Of a stretch of 64,000 bases of DNA, positions 43,092 through 53,260 are shown piece after piece. The stretch comes from Shewanella schlegeliana (lineage in GTDB: Bacteria > Pseudomonadota > Gammaproteobacteria > Enterobacterales > Shewanellaceae), in the NCBI RefSeq assembly GCF_016765635.1, contig NZ_JAESVD010000003.1:372001-436000 (forward strand), in the 5' to 3' direction. Position numbers and translations under genes: made by a program. Position 1 is the first letter of the stretch, and each line of letters opens with the position of its first letter. Below the pieces are notes generated by a model, which worked only from the letters and a program-made list of their open reading frames with translations, made no database searches and was not told where the DNA came from.

Positions 43092-45173
43092 ATGAAACAT
43101 ATCATATTAATATCTACCATTGCCTTTTTACTTTTTGCTTATTCGAGTAAGGATTCTCGATGGGAATTTTATAAGAAAGACATTGATCAAGAGTTTTGGA
43201 CGACAATTCCCCATATTGATAGATTATCTAACCAGATCATGAAATTGGATTTTAACTCAAAAAGCTTAATTTTTAGTATTGGGAAGGCAGATGGCACTAT
43301 CGACATAAGAGATGCCTCAGATTTAAATAAGAAGATAACCATTAAGGCTCATAAAATGCGAATTAGTAACTTGGTATCTTCTAATGATGGTGAGTTGCTA
43401 GCTTCTAGTTCGTCTACTGTTGATGAAATGACTAAAGTATGGAACTCGAAAACTGGGAAAAGTATTTTAGAGCTCCCTAAGACGCGAGGACCTGAAGTAT
43501 TTTCAAATGACGGGAATATTCTTTATATAGCTCACAATAGTAAACTGTTTATTTACGATTTGTTAAATCAACAATTCTTTCCTGGTGAATACAAAGCAAA
43601 TGGTGTTATTGAATCCTTAGCTGTTAGTTCAGATGATAAATCTCTAGCTGTAGGGACTACAGGCAAGGTGCAAATTTGGCAAATAGAAAAGAAACTCTCG
43701 GGCATATTCTTTTGGCAGAAACTAGAGAGTATCTCATTAAATTTGGATAGTGAGAAAACACTTTATGGATTGAAAAACTGGATACAAGCAATAGCTTTTA
43801 GTAAAGACAATAAACAAATTACAACTATCTCAAGGTTTGGCGGGATTGATATTCTAGACGTTCCTAGTTTATCCAATAGAAAGCAGTATCAAATAAAAAG
43901 AACTCAGGTAAAGACGGTAAACTACATAGATAGTGAAGGAGTATTTATAGTTACTGCTATGAAGGCAATTAAAGGAGAAAACGCAAGGTACATTACTAGA
44001 TATGTTAAGCCTTTTTCTTTGAAAGCTGAAGATGATGAGTTTTCGTTTAATAATAAGTGTCAACCTAAATTCCCTTATGTTTTTCAAAATCCAAACATGG
44101 CTTTTACAGCTAACGTTGAAGCGCTGTTTTATTTAGCCGAAGATGGCAAGTTAAAAAAACAACCAAAGGTATTAAATTCAGAGGGGTGCCAACTTCCACC
44201 TAACGCTATACCCGATTGTGATAAAGAGTTTAGGTTTGTTAAAACACCTGAAAATAAAGTATCTGAAGATGGTTTTACGGTGTTTTACGATGGTCAAGAT
44301 AAGTTTATACTTCCTAATCTGGTAAAAGAAGCGTTGGAAAAACAAAAAAAGTATGGCTGTAATAAACGTTATGATACCTCCCATAGTAAAACAAAGGTAA
44401 AGGAGTTAAAGCAACCTATAAAGCCAGTAACTATATATTATAAAAACAATCAAACCCCAGTCCCTATAAAGCTCAATCCGGAGTTGGATTCTCGGACATT
44501 AAAGCTAAATATAAAAGGCGAATCTTATTATTCTGAAAAGAAATACGATGCCGCATACGCAGCATTTGAAGAAGTAATACAATTAGACTCTTACAACGTC
44601 AGAGCATTAAATAACTTAGCCATTGTATCTTTGAAAATAGGCAATAAAAACAAAGCTATCATCTCATCACACAGAGTAATATATTCTCTGCCGGCCTCTG
44701 AAAAAGAAAAAGCTGCAGCTTTATTTAATATGGGGTTAGCATGTGAAGGTATAAGGCAGATACAGATACTAGGAGAAAGAAGTGGGCGGGCTGTCAATCG
44801 AATGTGGTACTGCCTTCAAGACTCTCTTGAGTTTTACACTCAGTCATACATCACCTCCCCTAGCAAAGGTCGTTCAGATTTAATTATTCAAAAATTTACT
44901 AATGCTAAAGCCGCTGAAAAGGAATGCCAATTAAGTGATGGGTACTATAAGTCTTACTTTAAACAAGGTAATAGATTTATTTTTTTAGATGAAAAACAAC
45001 AACCTGACTTTTTAAATGGCTTAACTCATGAAGCTCATGGCAATACAGTCAGTTTAAAAAGAACGGCATCAGCTAAGCTAACAAATGGACTATATATATC
45101 TACTTTTTCGGCCCCTTCCTCCGGGGCTATTGCCCTAGATAATGAATCATGTGAGTTTTTTACCGATAGATAA
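43092..45173 (+). CDS. Exported WD40-like / TPR protein (hypothetical)
   Basis: A 693-residue protein with a hydrophobic N-terminus (about 1-18). Residues about 45-300 contain WD40-like blades ('ISNLVSSNDGELLASSSS', 'IESLAVSSDDKSLAVGTTGKVQIWQI', 'IQAIAFSKDNKQITTISRFGGIDIL'). A Cys/Lys-rich middle follows, then a TPR pair (about 475-550; 'GESYYSEKKYDAAYAAFEEVIQLDSYNVRALNNLAIVSLKIG'). Base and codon use are clearly more AT-rich than neighbouring genes such as groEL, pointing to transfer. Function is unknown. It is the last module of the repeat-separated run. Confidence 0.8.
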   Translation: MKHIILISTIAFLLFAYSSKDSRWEFYKKDIDQEFWTTIPHIDRLSNQIMKLDFNSKSLIFSIGKADGTIDIRDASDLNKKITIKAHKMRISNLVSSNDGELLASSSSTVDEMTKVWNSKTGKSILELPKTRGPEVFSNDGNILYIAHNSKLFIYDLLNQQFFPGEYKANGVIESLAVSSDDKSLAVGTTGKVQIWQIEKKLSGIFFWQKLESISLNLDSEKTLYGLKNWIQAIAFSKDNKQITTISRFGGIDILDVPSLSNRKQYQIKRTQVKTVNYIDSEGVFIVTAMKAIKGENARYITRYVKPFSLKAEDDEFSFNNKCQPKFPYVFQNPNMAFTANVEALFYLAEDGKLKKQPKVLNSEGCQLPPNAIPDCDKEFRFVKTPENKVSEDGFTVFYDGQDKFILPNLVKEALEKQKKYGCNKRYDTSHSKTKVKELKQPIKPVTIYYKNNQTPVPIKLNPELDSRTLKLNIKGESYYSEKKYDAAYAAFEEVIQLDSYNVRALNNLAIVSLKIGNKNKAIISSHRVIYSLPASEKEKAAALFNMGLACEGIRQIQILGERSGRAVNRMWYCLQDSLEFYTQSYITSPSKGRSDLIIQKFTNAKAAEKECQLSDGYYKSYFKQGNRFIFLDEKQQPDFLNGLTHEAHGNTVSLKRTASAKLTNGLYISTFSAPSSGAIALDNESCEFFTDR

Positions 45174-45328
45174 TAGATAAAGGGGGCAGATCTCATTAGC
45201 CTCAAAGCCACTTAATTCCGGCCCACAAGCATTGCCGGAACGACGGTGCAACTAACCACTCTGATAGCCAGAAAACAGAAATCCACTCTAAGTATGTCCA
45301 TATACTCCGAGGATAATCGCATCCATGT

Positions 45329-45364
45329 GAAAAAGCCCCGATACCGTTAGGTATCGGGGCTTTC
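45329..45364. terminator. Bidirectional terminator
   Basis: AAAAAGCCCCGATACC-GTTA-GGTATCGGGGCTTT hairpin in the gap after the WD40/TPR gene. Confidence 0.88.
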
Positions 45365-45452
45365 ATCTATTCACCAAGAGCTCTTTTACAAGAAGTGGCT
45401 TTAAGCTTTTAGGCTGTAGACCTGCAGAGTATTTTTACTAATTTTTCCCATT

Positions 45453-45488
45453 AAAAAACCCGACACTGTTACCAGTCTCGGGTTTTTC
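45453..45488. terminator. Terminator, probably of groESL
   Basis: AAAAAACCCGA / TCGGGTTTTT stem with an inner CACTG/CCAG part. It lies downstream of groEL on its strand. The rest of 45174-45656 shows one more hairpin (CGTGTAG / CTACACG near 45590-45612) and no gene. Confidence 0.82.
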
Positions 45489-45656
45489 TTTTTAGGTGTT
45501 GTTCTTAGCTTTACAGCCAAGAACTCAGGCCTATGGGGTAGACGTTTTTACGTAGGATAAATCGCTTTAGAGCAAGGCTTTTTGTCGCGACGTGTAGTGT
45601 TTTTCTACACGAGCAGCAAAGTAACGCCGCTATAAACGATTTAGACCAGTAAAAAA

Positions 45657-47345
<1,689 letters not shown>

Positions 47346-47389
47346 TCAACAACGGCATTAAATGGTTGGTCTTTTTACAAGAGCAGGGA

Positions 47390-47680
47390 TTAACCTACTA
47401 CAGCCATTAGATCTGATTCAGATAGGATCAGAACTTCTTCACCATCAATCTTCTCTTTCTTCACGCCGTAGCCTTCGTTGAAGATGACGATGTCGCCAAC
47501 TTTAACGTCTAAAGGCATTACGTTACCGTTTTCAAGAATGCGTCCATTGCCTACAGCAAGAACTTCACCGCGGCTAGATTGTTCAGCAGCACTACCTGTT
47601 AGTACGATGCCACCAGCTGACTTTGATTCAACTTCTGAACGCTTAACAATGACACGATCATGTAATGGACGAATGTTCAT
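47390..47680 (-). CDS. groES: Co-chaperonin GroES
   Basis: A 96-residue lid of the GroEL chamber. The chain matches the family from '[14 protein letters not shown]' through the mobile-loop '[25 protein letters not shown]' to '[11 protein letters not shown]'. First gene of the groESL operon, about 110 bp downstream of the predicted heat-shock promoter. Confidence 0.99.
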   Translation of the reverse strand: MNIRPLHDRVIVKRSEVESKSAGGIVLTGSAAEQSSRGEVLAVGNGRILENGNVMPLDVKVGDIVIFNEGYGVKKEKIDGEEVLILSESDLMAVVG

Positions 47681-47797
47681 CGATGGATGCTCCTATTATT
47701 TTTTTGTTTGCCTAAATATTTTTCAGGCGAGTAAAGTTAGTAACGACTTCGCTTGGTTTCACCTTGGTGGAAGCCAAAACTGCCGCTTGATGTTCGA

Positions 47798-47827
47798 TAC
47801 ATGGGGGTTAATGTCGGCAGATCCAAG
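47798..47827 (-). promoter_or_regulatory. Sigma-32 promoter of groESL
   Basis: Minus strand: CTTGGA (-35), 15-nt spacer, CCCCATGTA (-10), close to the heat-shock consensus CTTGAA-N13-15-CCCCATNTA. About 120 bp upstream of the groES start. It lies in the 250-bp divergent region shared with the MATE-qnr unit. Confidence 0.85.
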
Positions 47828-47930
47828 TCCTATTTACAAAATAAATCCGTTTTTTTTAACTGTGGCGGATAAAATTTGTGGCAATCCTGATAGAATCGCC
47901 CTCCGAGCAAAGACTAGGCAAGACTTCCCC

Positions 47931-49292
47931 ATGAGAGACAGACACGGGCTGCTAACTCAGCCAATTGGTCGTGTACTGCTAAATATGAGCCTTCCAAACC
48001 TGATTGGTATTTTAACCATTCTCGGGTTCAGCCTCGTTGACACTTTTTTCATCAGCCAGCTTGGTACCGAGTCCCTCGCGGCCATCAGCTTTACCTTTCC
48101 TGTAACCCTGATTATCTCTAGCATTGCCATAGGTATTGGCGCTGGCGTGTCGACCAATTTAGGGCGCTTAATTGGTGGTGGCCATGCAGATAAGGCCAAG
48201 GTGTTCTTACATGATGCCTTGATGCTGACCTTCCTGCTGATTGCATTTATCGCTCTGTTGGGTAGCCTGTGTATCGACCCACTATTTAGCCTGCTTGGTG
48301 CTAATGATTCAAGCCTGCCGCTTATTCACGACTATATGTTTATCTGGTACTTAGGCGCGCCGTTGCTGGTGCTGCTGATGGTAGGTAACCAAGGCCTACG
48401 CGCCACTGGCGATACCAAGTCACCGGCCAAGATCATGATGTTGGCGGCACTAATTAACCTTATTCTCGACCCCTTGCTGATTTTTGGTATCGGACCTTTT
48501 CCCCGCTTAGAGATTGAGGGGGCAGCGATTGCCACTGTGATCTCTTGGGTGGTGGCACTGTCGCTATCGACCCATCTACTGATCTTTAAGCGTCACCTAG
48601 TGGATTTTGTCGAACCTAACCTTAAGCGCCTCAAGTGTAACTGGAAGCAGCTGGCTCATATTGCCCAGCCTGCGGCGCTGATGAACCTACTTAACCCACT
48701 CGCCAACGCGATAATTATGGCGATGCTGGCGCGCATCGATCATAGCGCCGTGGCGGCCTTTGGTGCTGGTACCCGCTTAGAGTCGGTGATGTTGATTGCA
48801 GTGATGGCGCTGTCATCGAGCCTAGTGCCATTTGTGGCGCAGAATCTAGGCGCAGGGCAAACAAGACGCGCCCGCAATGCTCTTATGCTATCGCTTAAGT
48901 TTGTGCTGGTATTCCAGACCCTGATCTATCTGCCGCTGCTGTTTTTAGCCCAACCACTGGCTCAGCTGTTTAGTGATGATCCGCAGGTGATAGAGTGGCT
49001 GACCTTCTATATTTTAGTGCTGCCTGCAGCCTACGGTCCGCTAGGCATAGTTATCTTAGTGGCAACCACACTCAACGCTTATCACAGACCCATGAGTTCC
49101 TTACTGCTCAACGTCTGTCGTCTGTTTTTGATCATGTTGCCACTAGCGGCGCTGGGCTCCTACCTAGGAGGTGTAAAAGGCTTGTTACTGGCATTGCCTA
49201 TCACCAACACCATTATGGGTATCGCCTGCTATATCTTGGCGACTCGAGTCTCAGAGCCTGAGAAGACTGATATTAGGGTGAGCCAAGCTTAA
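47931..49292 (+). CDS. MATE-family multidrug efflux transporter
   Basis: A 453-residue inner-membrane antiporter with 12 helices in two MATE repeats ('LPNLIGILTILGFSLVDTFFISQLGTESLAAISFTFPV' and 'QPAALMNLLNPLANAIIMAMLARIDHSAVAAFGAGTRLESV'). MATE pumps export cationic drugs and fluoroquinolones with Na+ or H+. The open frame extends far upstream, opposite groES, but the ATG at 47931 begins the conserved part. Only 29 bp separate it from the downstream qnr gene, which implies one transcript. It is divergent from groESL. Confidence 0.92.
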   Translation: MRDRHGLLTQPIGRVLLNMSLPNLIGILTILGFSLVDTFFISQLGTESLAAISFTFPVTLIISSIAIGIGAGVSTNLGRLIGGGHADKAKVFLHDALMLTFLLIAFIALLGSLCIDPLFSLLGANDSSLPLIHDYMFIWYLGAPLLVLLMVGNQGLRATGDTKSPAKIMMLAALINLILDPLLIFGIGPFPRLEIEGAAIATVISWVVALSLSTHLLIFKRHLVDFVEPNLKRLKCNWKQLAHIAQPAALMNLLNPLANAIIMAMLARIDHSAVAAFGAGTRLESVMLIAVMALSSSLVPFVAQNLGAGQTRRARNALMLSLKFVLVFQTLIYLPLLFLAQPLAQLFSDDPQVIEWLTFYILVLPAAYGPLGIVILVATTLNAYHRPMSSLLLNVCRLFLIMLPLAALGSYLGGVKGLLLALPITNTIMGIACYILATRVSEPEKTDIRVSQA

Positions 49293-49321
49293 CGCTTATC
49301 TAAAACGCTAAGGAGCAGCCT

Positions 49322-49978
49322 ATGCACGCCATGGATCAAATCTTTAATGATGAAGACTTTTCAGACCAAGACTTGCAAGATGCCCGCTTCGAGCGCTGCA
49401 GCTTCTACCATTGCCGCTTTAATCATAGCGATTTAACTGACGCCCAGTTTATTCAGTGTAAGTTTATCGCCCCAGGTGACGACAGCGGCTGTGACTTTAG
49501 TTATGCCACCTTAACCAGCGCCAGCTTTAAGCACTGCAATCTGAGCATGGCCTTGTTCAAGGGCGCACGCTGCTATGGTCTCGAGCTGCGCGATACTAAC
49601 CTGCAAGGCAGTGACTTTAGCCGTGCCAGTTTTGCCAACTATATTACCCCTAAAAGCTATTTCTGCTCGGCGTACATCAGCGGCTGTAACTTAGCCTATG
49701 CCGATTTGAATGAGCTGTTACTGGAAGAGTGTGAACTGTTCGATAACCGCTGGCGCGGCGCAAATCTGATTGGCGCGTCGATGAAAGGCAGCGACTTAAG
49801 CGGCGGCGAATTCTCCCCTGAGCAGTGGGGCAGTTTCGAGCTAAAGGGCGCTAATCTGACTCGGGTTGAGTTAGAGGGATTGGATCCTCGTGTGGTAAAT
49901 CTTCAAGGCGTAATGATAAACCAGTGGCAGCAGGAGCAACTGCTAGCGCCACTCGGACTCATAGTGACGGCTGATTAA
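49322..49978 (+). CDS. Qnr pentapeptide-repeat protein, copy 2
   Basis: A 218-residue pentapeptide-repeat beta-helix protein of Qnr size, with 'DFSDQDLQDARFERCSFYHCRFNHSDL', 'FCSAYISGCNLAYADL' and the Qnr-type end 'WQQEQLLAPLGLIV'. It is clearly paralogous to copy 1 on the other side of the window but more diverged in its middle. Predicted role: binding and shielding of gyrase/topoisomerase IV. An AGGAG ribosome site 6 nt before the ATG supports the start. Second gene of a MATE-qnr unit. Confidence 0.92.
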   Translation: MHAMDQIFNDEDFSDQDLQDARFERCSFYHCRFNHSDLTDAQFIQCKFIAPGDDSGCDFSYATLTSASFKHCNLSMALFKGARCYGLELRDTNLQGSDFSRASFANYITPKSYFCSAYISGCNLAYADLNELLLEECELFDNRWRGANLIGASMKGSDLSGGEFSPEQWGSFELKGANLTRVELEGLDPRVVNLQGVMINQWQQEQLLAPLGLIVTAD

Positions 49979-50173
49979 TCCAATAAAGCAAGCGACTATC
50001 CGTTTAAAATTTGTTCAGTATCAAGCTTTCAGCTATCTATTGCCCAAAAGCCACTCCTCGGGGCTGTAACACTAGAGTAAGCCGCAACCACGACTATACT
50101 TAAGAAAACGATAAGCTTAGGCTCGCGAAGGCGATGCCTTAACTAATGCGATGCCTTACCTAAGGAGGTCCCT

Positions 50174-50572
50174 ATGACCGCCCTCAAAGTCGTACTGCTA
50201 ACTGCGATAATATTTTTAGTCTTCTTTCTCGGCCTAAAACCCAATATCAGTTTTAAACATCAAGTGCTGCCCATATTCCAAGCCTCCTGTATCGAGTGCC
50301 ACTCAGATACCGGTGAAGGCACTGCACGCACAGGCTTAGTGCTCGATAGTTATGCCAACCTGATGCGAGGCACTAAGAATGGCCCAGTGATTGTGGCGGG
50401 AAGCCCCGCATCGAGCACATTGTATCTGGCTGTCGACCATCAGCTCGATTCCTCTATCCAGATGCCGCCCCATCATGACGATCATTTAAGCCAAGGTAGT
50501 AGCAAGCCGTTAACCAGCGAACAGATTAAAGTGATTAAAGAGTGGATTGAGGAAGGGGCTCAAGACAATTAA
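50174..50572 (+). CDS. Small membrane-anchored c-type cytochrome
   Basis: A 132-residue monohaem protein with an N-terminal helix (about 5-22) acting as uncleaved anchor or signal, one CIECH haem site (about 39-43), Met/His in 'QMPPHHDDHL', and a C-terminal helix 'SEQIKVIKEWIEEGA' typical of the planctomycete-type cytochrome domain (PSCyt1-like). A strong AAGGAGGT ribosome site precedes the ATG. Electron partner unknown. Confidence 0.88.
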   Translation: MTALKVVLLTAIIFLVFFLGLKPNISFKHQVLPIFQASCIECHSDTGEGTARTGLVLDSYANLMRGTKNGPVIVAGSPASSTLYLAVDHQLDSSIQMPPHHDDHLSQGSSKPLTSEQIKVIKEWIEEGAQDN

Positions 50573-50625
50573 CCCTCTTTTCGCTGTCTTTTCGCTGTCT
50601 TTTCGCCTCGCTTAGCCGAGCATTA

Positions 50626-50655
50626 GCGCAAGCAGACCTTAGGTCGGCTTGCGCT
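50626..50655 (+). terminator. Candidate terminator after the small cytochrome
   Basis: GCGCAAGC-(A)GACC-TTA-GGTC-(G)GCTTGCGC hairpin followed by a T/C run (TCTTCT). It lies between convergent genes; a triple TTTTCGCTGTC repeat precedes it (50578-50607). Confidence 0.6.
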
Positions 50656-50662
50656 CTTCTGC

Positions 50663-51607
50663 CTAGAGCATAGGTTTAATCGGCCCTCTAATTCTGATCT
50701 CCTCACCGCAGTTTCCGTTTTTCAGGCACCGAGCTAACGTGTCCATCATAAAGTCGATAAAGCGTTGACTGGCTAAGCTAATAAAGCGCCTAGAGGGGTA
50801 GACCAAGAAGCACTTGCCCTCATAGGGCTCTATCTCCTCAAACAGCATCTCTAGCTCACCGTTATCAATATACTCTTTAGCAAAAGGCAGCGGCATCATA
50901 GAGATCCCCCGCCCCATCAGGGTCGCCTCTAAGCAGGTCGCTAAACTATTAACACAGAGATTGCCTTTCACCGACAAAATGCGATCTTTACCAAAAGGGA
51001 CCTCATTAAAAATCCGCCCATTGGGATAGCGAAACAGAATCGAGTTATGCGCAGGCAACTCTTCGGGGGTTACAGGCCGCCCCACCCGGCTCAGATATTC
51101 TGGACTGGCAAAGAAGTGTACCCGCTCAGTAAAGATATGCCGTGCGACCATCTCATTCTCGTTAAAGGCATCTTCGAGCATAAAAGCGATATCGATATTA
51201 TTACGGATCATATCCTGCGGCTCTGAGCTGATAATGATCTCGACGGTTAACTCTGGATTCAGATCCATAAACTCAAAAATGGCATGGGTAATATGCATCA
51301 GTTCTGGCACAGGAAAGATCATGATACGTAGATGACCTGTGACCTCTGATTCCTCACCACTGAGCTCTGACAGAGTCTGCTCCAACGTTGCCAACATGGC
51401 GGTGGTTTTATCGTAAAAATGGCTACCCGATGCAGTTAGGGTCATGGCACGGCTCTGACGATGAAACAGCTTAACGTTAAGCTCCTCTTCTAGCGCCTGC
51501 AAACGTCGGCTCAGAGTCGATTTAGGCAGATTGAGTATGTCTGCGGCCTCGACCAAGCTACCGGTTTCGACAATTCGATGGAATAGGGCAATATCTTCGG
51601 TTTTCAT
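50663..51607 (-). CDS. LysR-family transcriptional regulator
   Basis: A 314-residue regulator with an N-terminal winged helix-turn-helix (about 1-60; 'GSLVEAADILNLPKSTLSRRLQALEEEL') and a C-terminal periplasmic-binding-like effector domain. It is divergent from the RND adaptor/pump genes, so it probably controls them. Its start codon lies only 3 bp from the end of a MITE copy, so its leader and perhaps its promoter come from the element or from beyond it. No good ribosome site is seen at the start. Confidence 0.9.
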   Translation of the reverse strand: MKTEDIALFHRIVETGSLVEAADILNLPKSTLSRRLQALEEELNVKLFHRQSRAMTLTASGSHFYDKTTAMLATLEQTLSELSGEESEVTGHLRIMIFPVPELMHITHAIFEFMDLNPELTVEIIISSEPQDMIRNNIDIAFMLEDAFNENEMVARHIFTERVHFFASPEYLSRVGRPVTPEELPAHNSILFRYPNGRIFNEVPFGKDRILSVKGNLCVNSLATCLEATLMGRGISMMPLPFAKEYIDNGELEMLFEEIEPYEGKCFLVYPSRRFISLASQRFIDFMMDTLARCLKNGNCGEEIRIRGPIKPML

Positions 51608-51610
51608 CTA

Positions 51611-51877
51611 ATACCAATCAGTATAAACATTTAGTCACTCAGCGAGAGTTTAGCGGTTTTGAGGCAAGGCAACGAGCGAAGAGCATAGTTACTCTACGTT
51701 TAAGCTCGTTAACACAGCATCAGAATCGCTAAAACTCGCCATTCTGGAACGTTTTTGGCTGCCTACTTCTGCGTTGAATACCTTTAATAAGGGAATAACC
51801 ATTATTGCAGCTATTCGCCTTGAATTAGTTTGCCAAAAATCGTTCTGAGCTGATCAAATTCTTATACTGATTGGTAT
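51611..51877. mobile_element. MITE-like element, copy 2 (267 bp)
   Basis: Ends ATACCAATCAGTA and TACTGATTGGTAT are perfect inverted repeats of 13 bp. The sequence matches the reverse complement of 12840-13120 with scattered changes and a shorter middle. It is inserted between the LysR start codon and the divergent RND operon. No coding capacity. Confidence 0.9.
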
Positions 51878-52076
51878 AAAAACTCTCTAGCATTTAACCC
51901 GCTGGCTACGGGCGATTATCACTTTGCACACACTTGTGTTGTCAAAGCAAGTAAAATAAGTTCCACTTTTCGGAACCCATGGTTCCACATAATTCCATTT
52001 TACTCAACATTTAGGCCTGCTATCTTTGCTCACCTAATTACTGGCCTCTCGTTATATGGGAAATGGGATCTGCACT

Positions 52077-53159
52077 ATGAAAAACCTGACTACTTCACTT
52101 TCACTCCTCATCTTGGCTGCACTCATGTCAGGTTGCAATGCAGAGTCTAGTGAGGCAACAGAGCCAAGCATCAGACCCGTTAAACTGTTTGAGATAAGCG
52201 ATATCAATGCAGGTTCACTACGCAGCTTCCCTGCCAAAATCGCCGCCACTAAACAAGCCGAACTTGCCTTTAGATTACCGGGACACTTGGTTGAATTTAA
52301 CCTAGTCGAAGGTCAGCAAGTTAAAAAAGGCACGGTTTTGGCGCGCTTAGATAGACGCGATGCGCAAAACACCCTACTTAACCGTGAGGCCGATTATGAG
52401 TTAGCCAAGGCCGACTTTAAGCGTAAAGGTGAACTGCTGCGCCGCGAGTTGATCTCACAGGCGGAGTACGATCTGGCCTCGGCGCAGCTAAAATCCTCTA
52501 AGGCCAATCTTGCTAGCGCCCAAGATCAGCTCAGCTATACCGAACTCACCGCCCCTTACGATGGCACGGTGGCCAAGATTGCCATAGATAACTATCAGAT
52601 GGTGCAGGCAAACGAGCCAGTACTGGTGCTGCAAAAAGACAGCAATATCGATGTCGTTATCCAAGTCCCCGAGTCTCTAGCGAGTAAGGTCACGCAATTT
52701 AATCCCAATGCTGTCACTCAGCCTGTGGTGCGATTTGCTAACGATCCTAGCGTGGCTTACCCGGTACTGCTAAAAGAGCATGCCACCCAAGTCACGCCGG
52801 GCACTCAAAGCTATGAGGTGGTGTTTACCCTGCCGCGCCCAAGCAATATGACGGTACTGCCGGGGATGAGCGCCGAGCTCACCATGGATATAGCACAGCG
52901 AAACTCTCAAACGGTAACCGCAATTCTACCTCCGAGTGCCATCAGCAAACGCGATCAAGATGGCCAGAGCGTGGTTTGGGCCTTTGACAGCAAACTTGGC
53001 AAAGTTAACCAGCAGATAGTGACCCTAGGCAAGGTCACTACCGATGGCATTGAGGTTGTCGATGGCATCGAAGTGGGTGACAAAGTGGTCGTTGCCGGTG
53101 TGCAGTACCTGTCTGAAGGGCTTGAAGTAAAGCCACTGCGTTGGCAGCGAGGCGTTTAA
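52077..53159 (+). CDS. RND efflux periplasmic adaptor lipoprotein
   Basis: A 360-residue membrane-fusion protein of the AcrA/MexA group. Lipobox ALMSGCN; lipoyl halves around 'GHLVEFNLVEGQQVKKGTVLARLD' and 'LTAPYDGTVAKIAIDNYQMV'; helical hairpin between them; beta-barrel and membrane-proximal domains after. It couples the downstream RND pump to an outer-membrane channel, which is not encoded here. The ATG at 52077 is preferred since it begins the signal peptide. Confidence 0.93.
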   Translation: MKNLTTSLSLLILAALMSGCNAESSEATEPSIRPVKLFEISDINAGSLRSFPAKIAATKQAELAFRLPGHLVEFNLVEGQQVKKGTVLARLDRRDAQNTLLNREADYELAKADFKRKGELLRRELISQAEYDLASAQLKSSKANLASAQDQLSYTELTAPYDGTVAKIAIDNYQMVQANEPVLVLQKDSNIDVVIQVPESLASKVTQFNPNAVTQPVVRFANDPSVAYPVLLKEHATQVTPGTQSYEVVFTLPRPSNMTVLPGMSAELTMDIAQRNSQTVTAILPPSAISKRDQDGQSVVWAFDSKLGKVNQQIVTLGKVTTDGIEVVDGIEVGDKVVVAGVQYLSEGLEVKPLRWQRGV

Positions 53160-53260
53160 CGGGTCTCTCAATAACACCTACCTATAGCATCAAGCCATAC
53201 CACCAAGTTATATCGCCAAAGCTGCGTTATTTGCCCCCTGCTTTAAAAGAGATTTAATTG

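Noticed and set aside
47478..47930. N-terminal extension of the MATE transporter to about 604 residues
   Set aside because: The extra 151 codons lie antisense to groES and across the groESL promoter; MATE proteins are about 450 residues.
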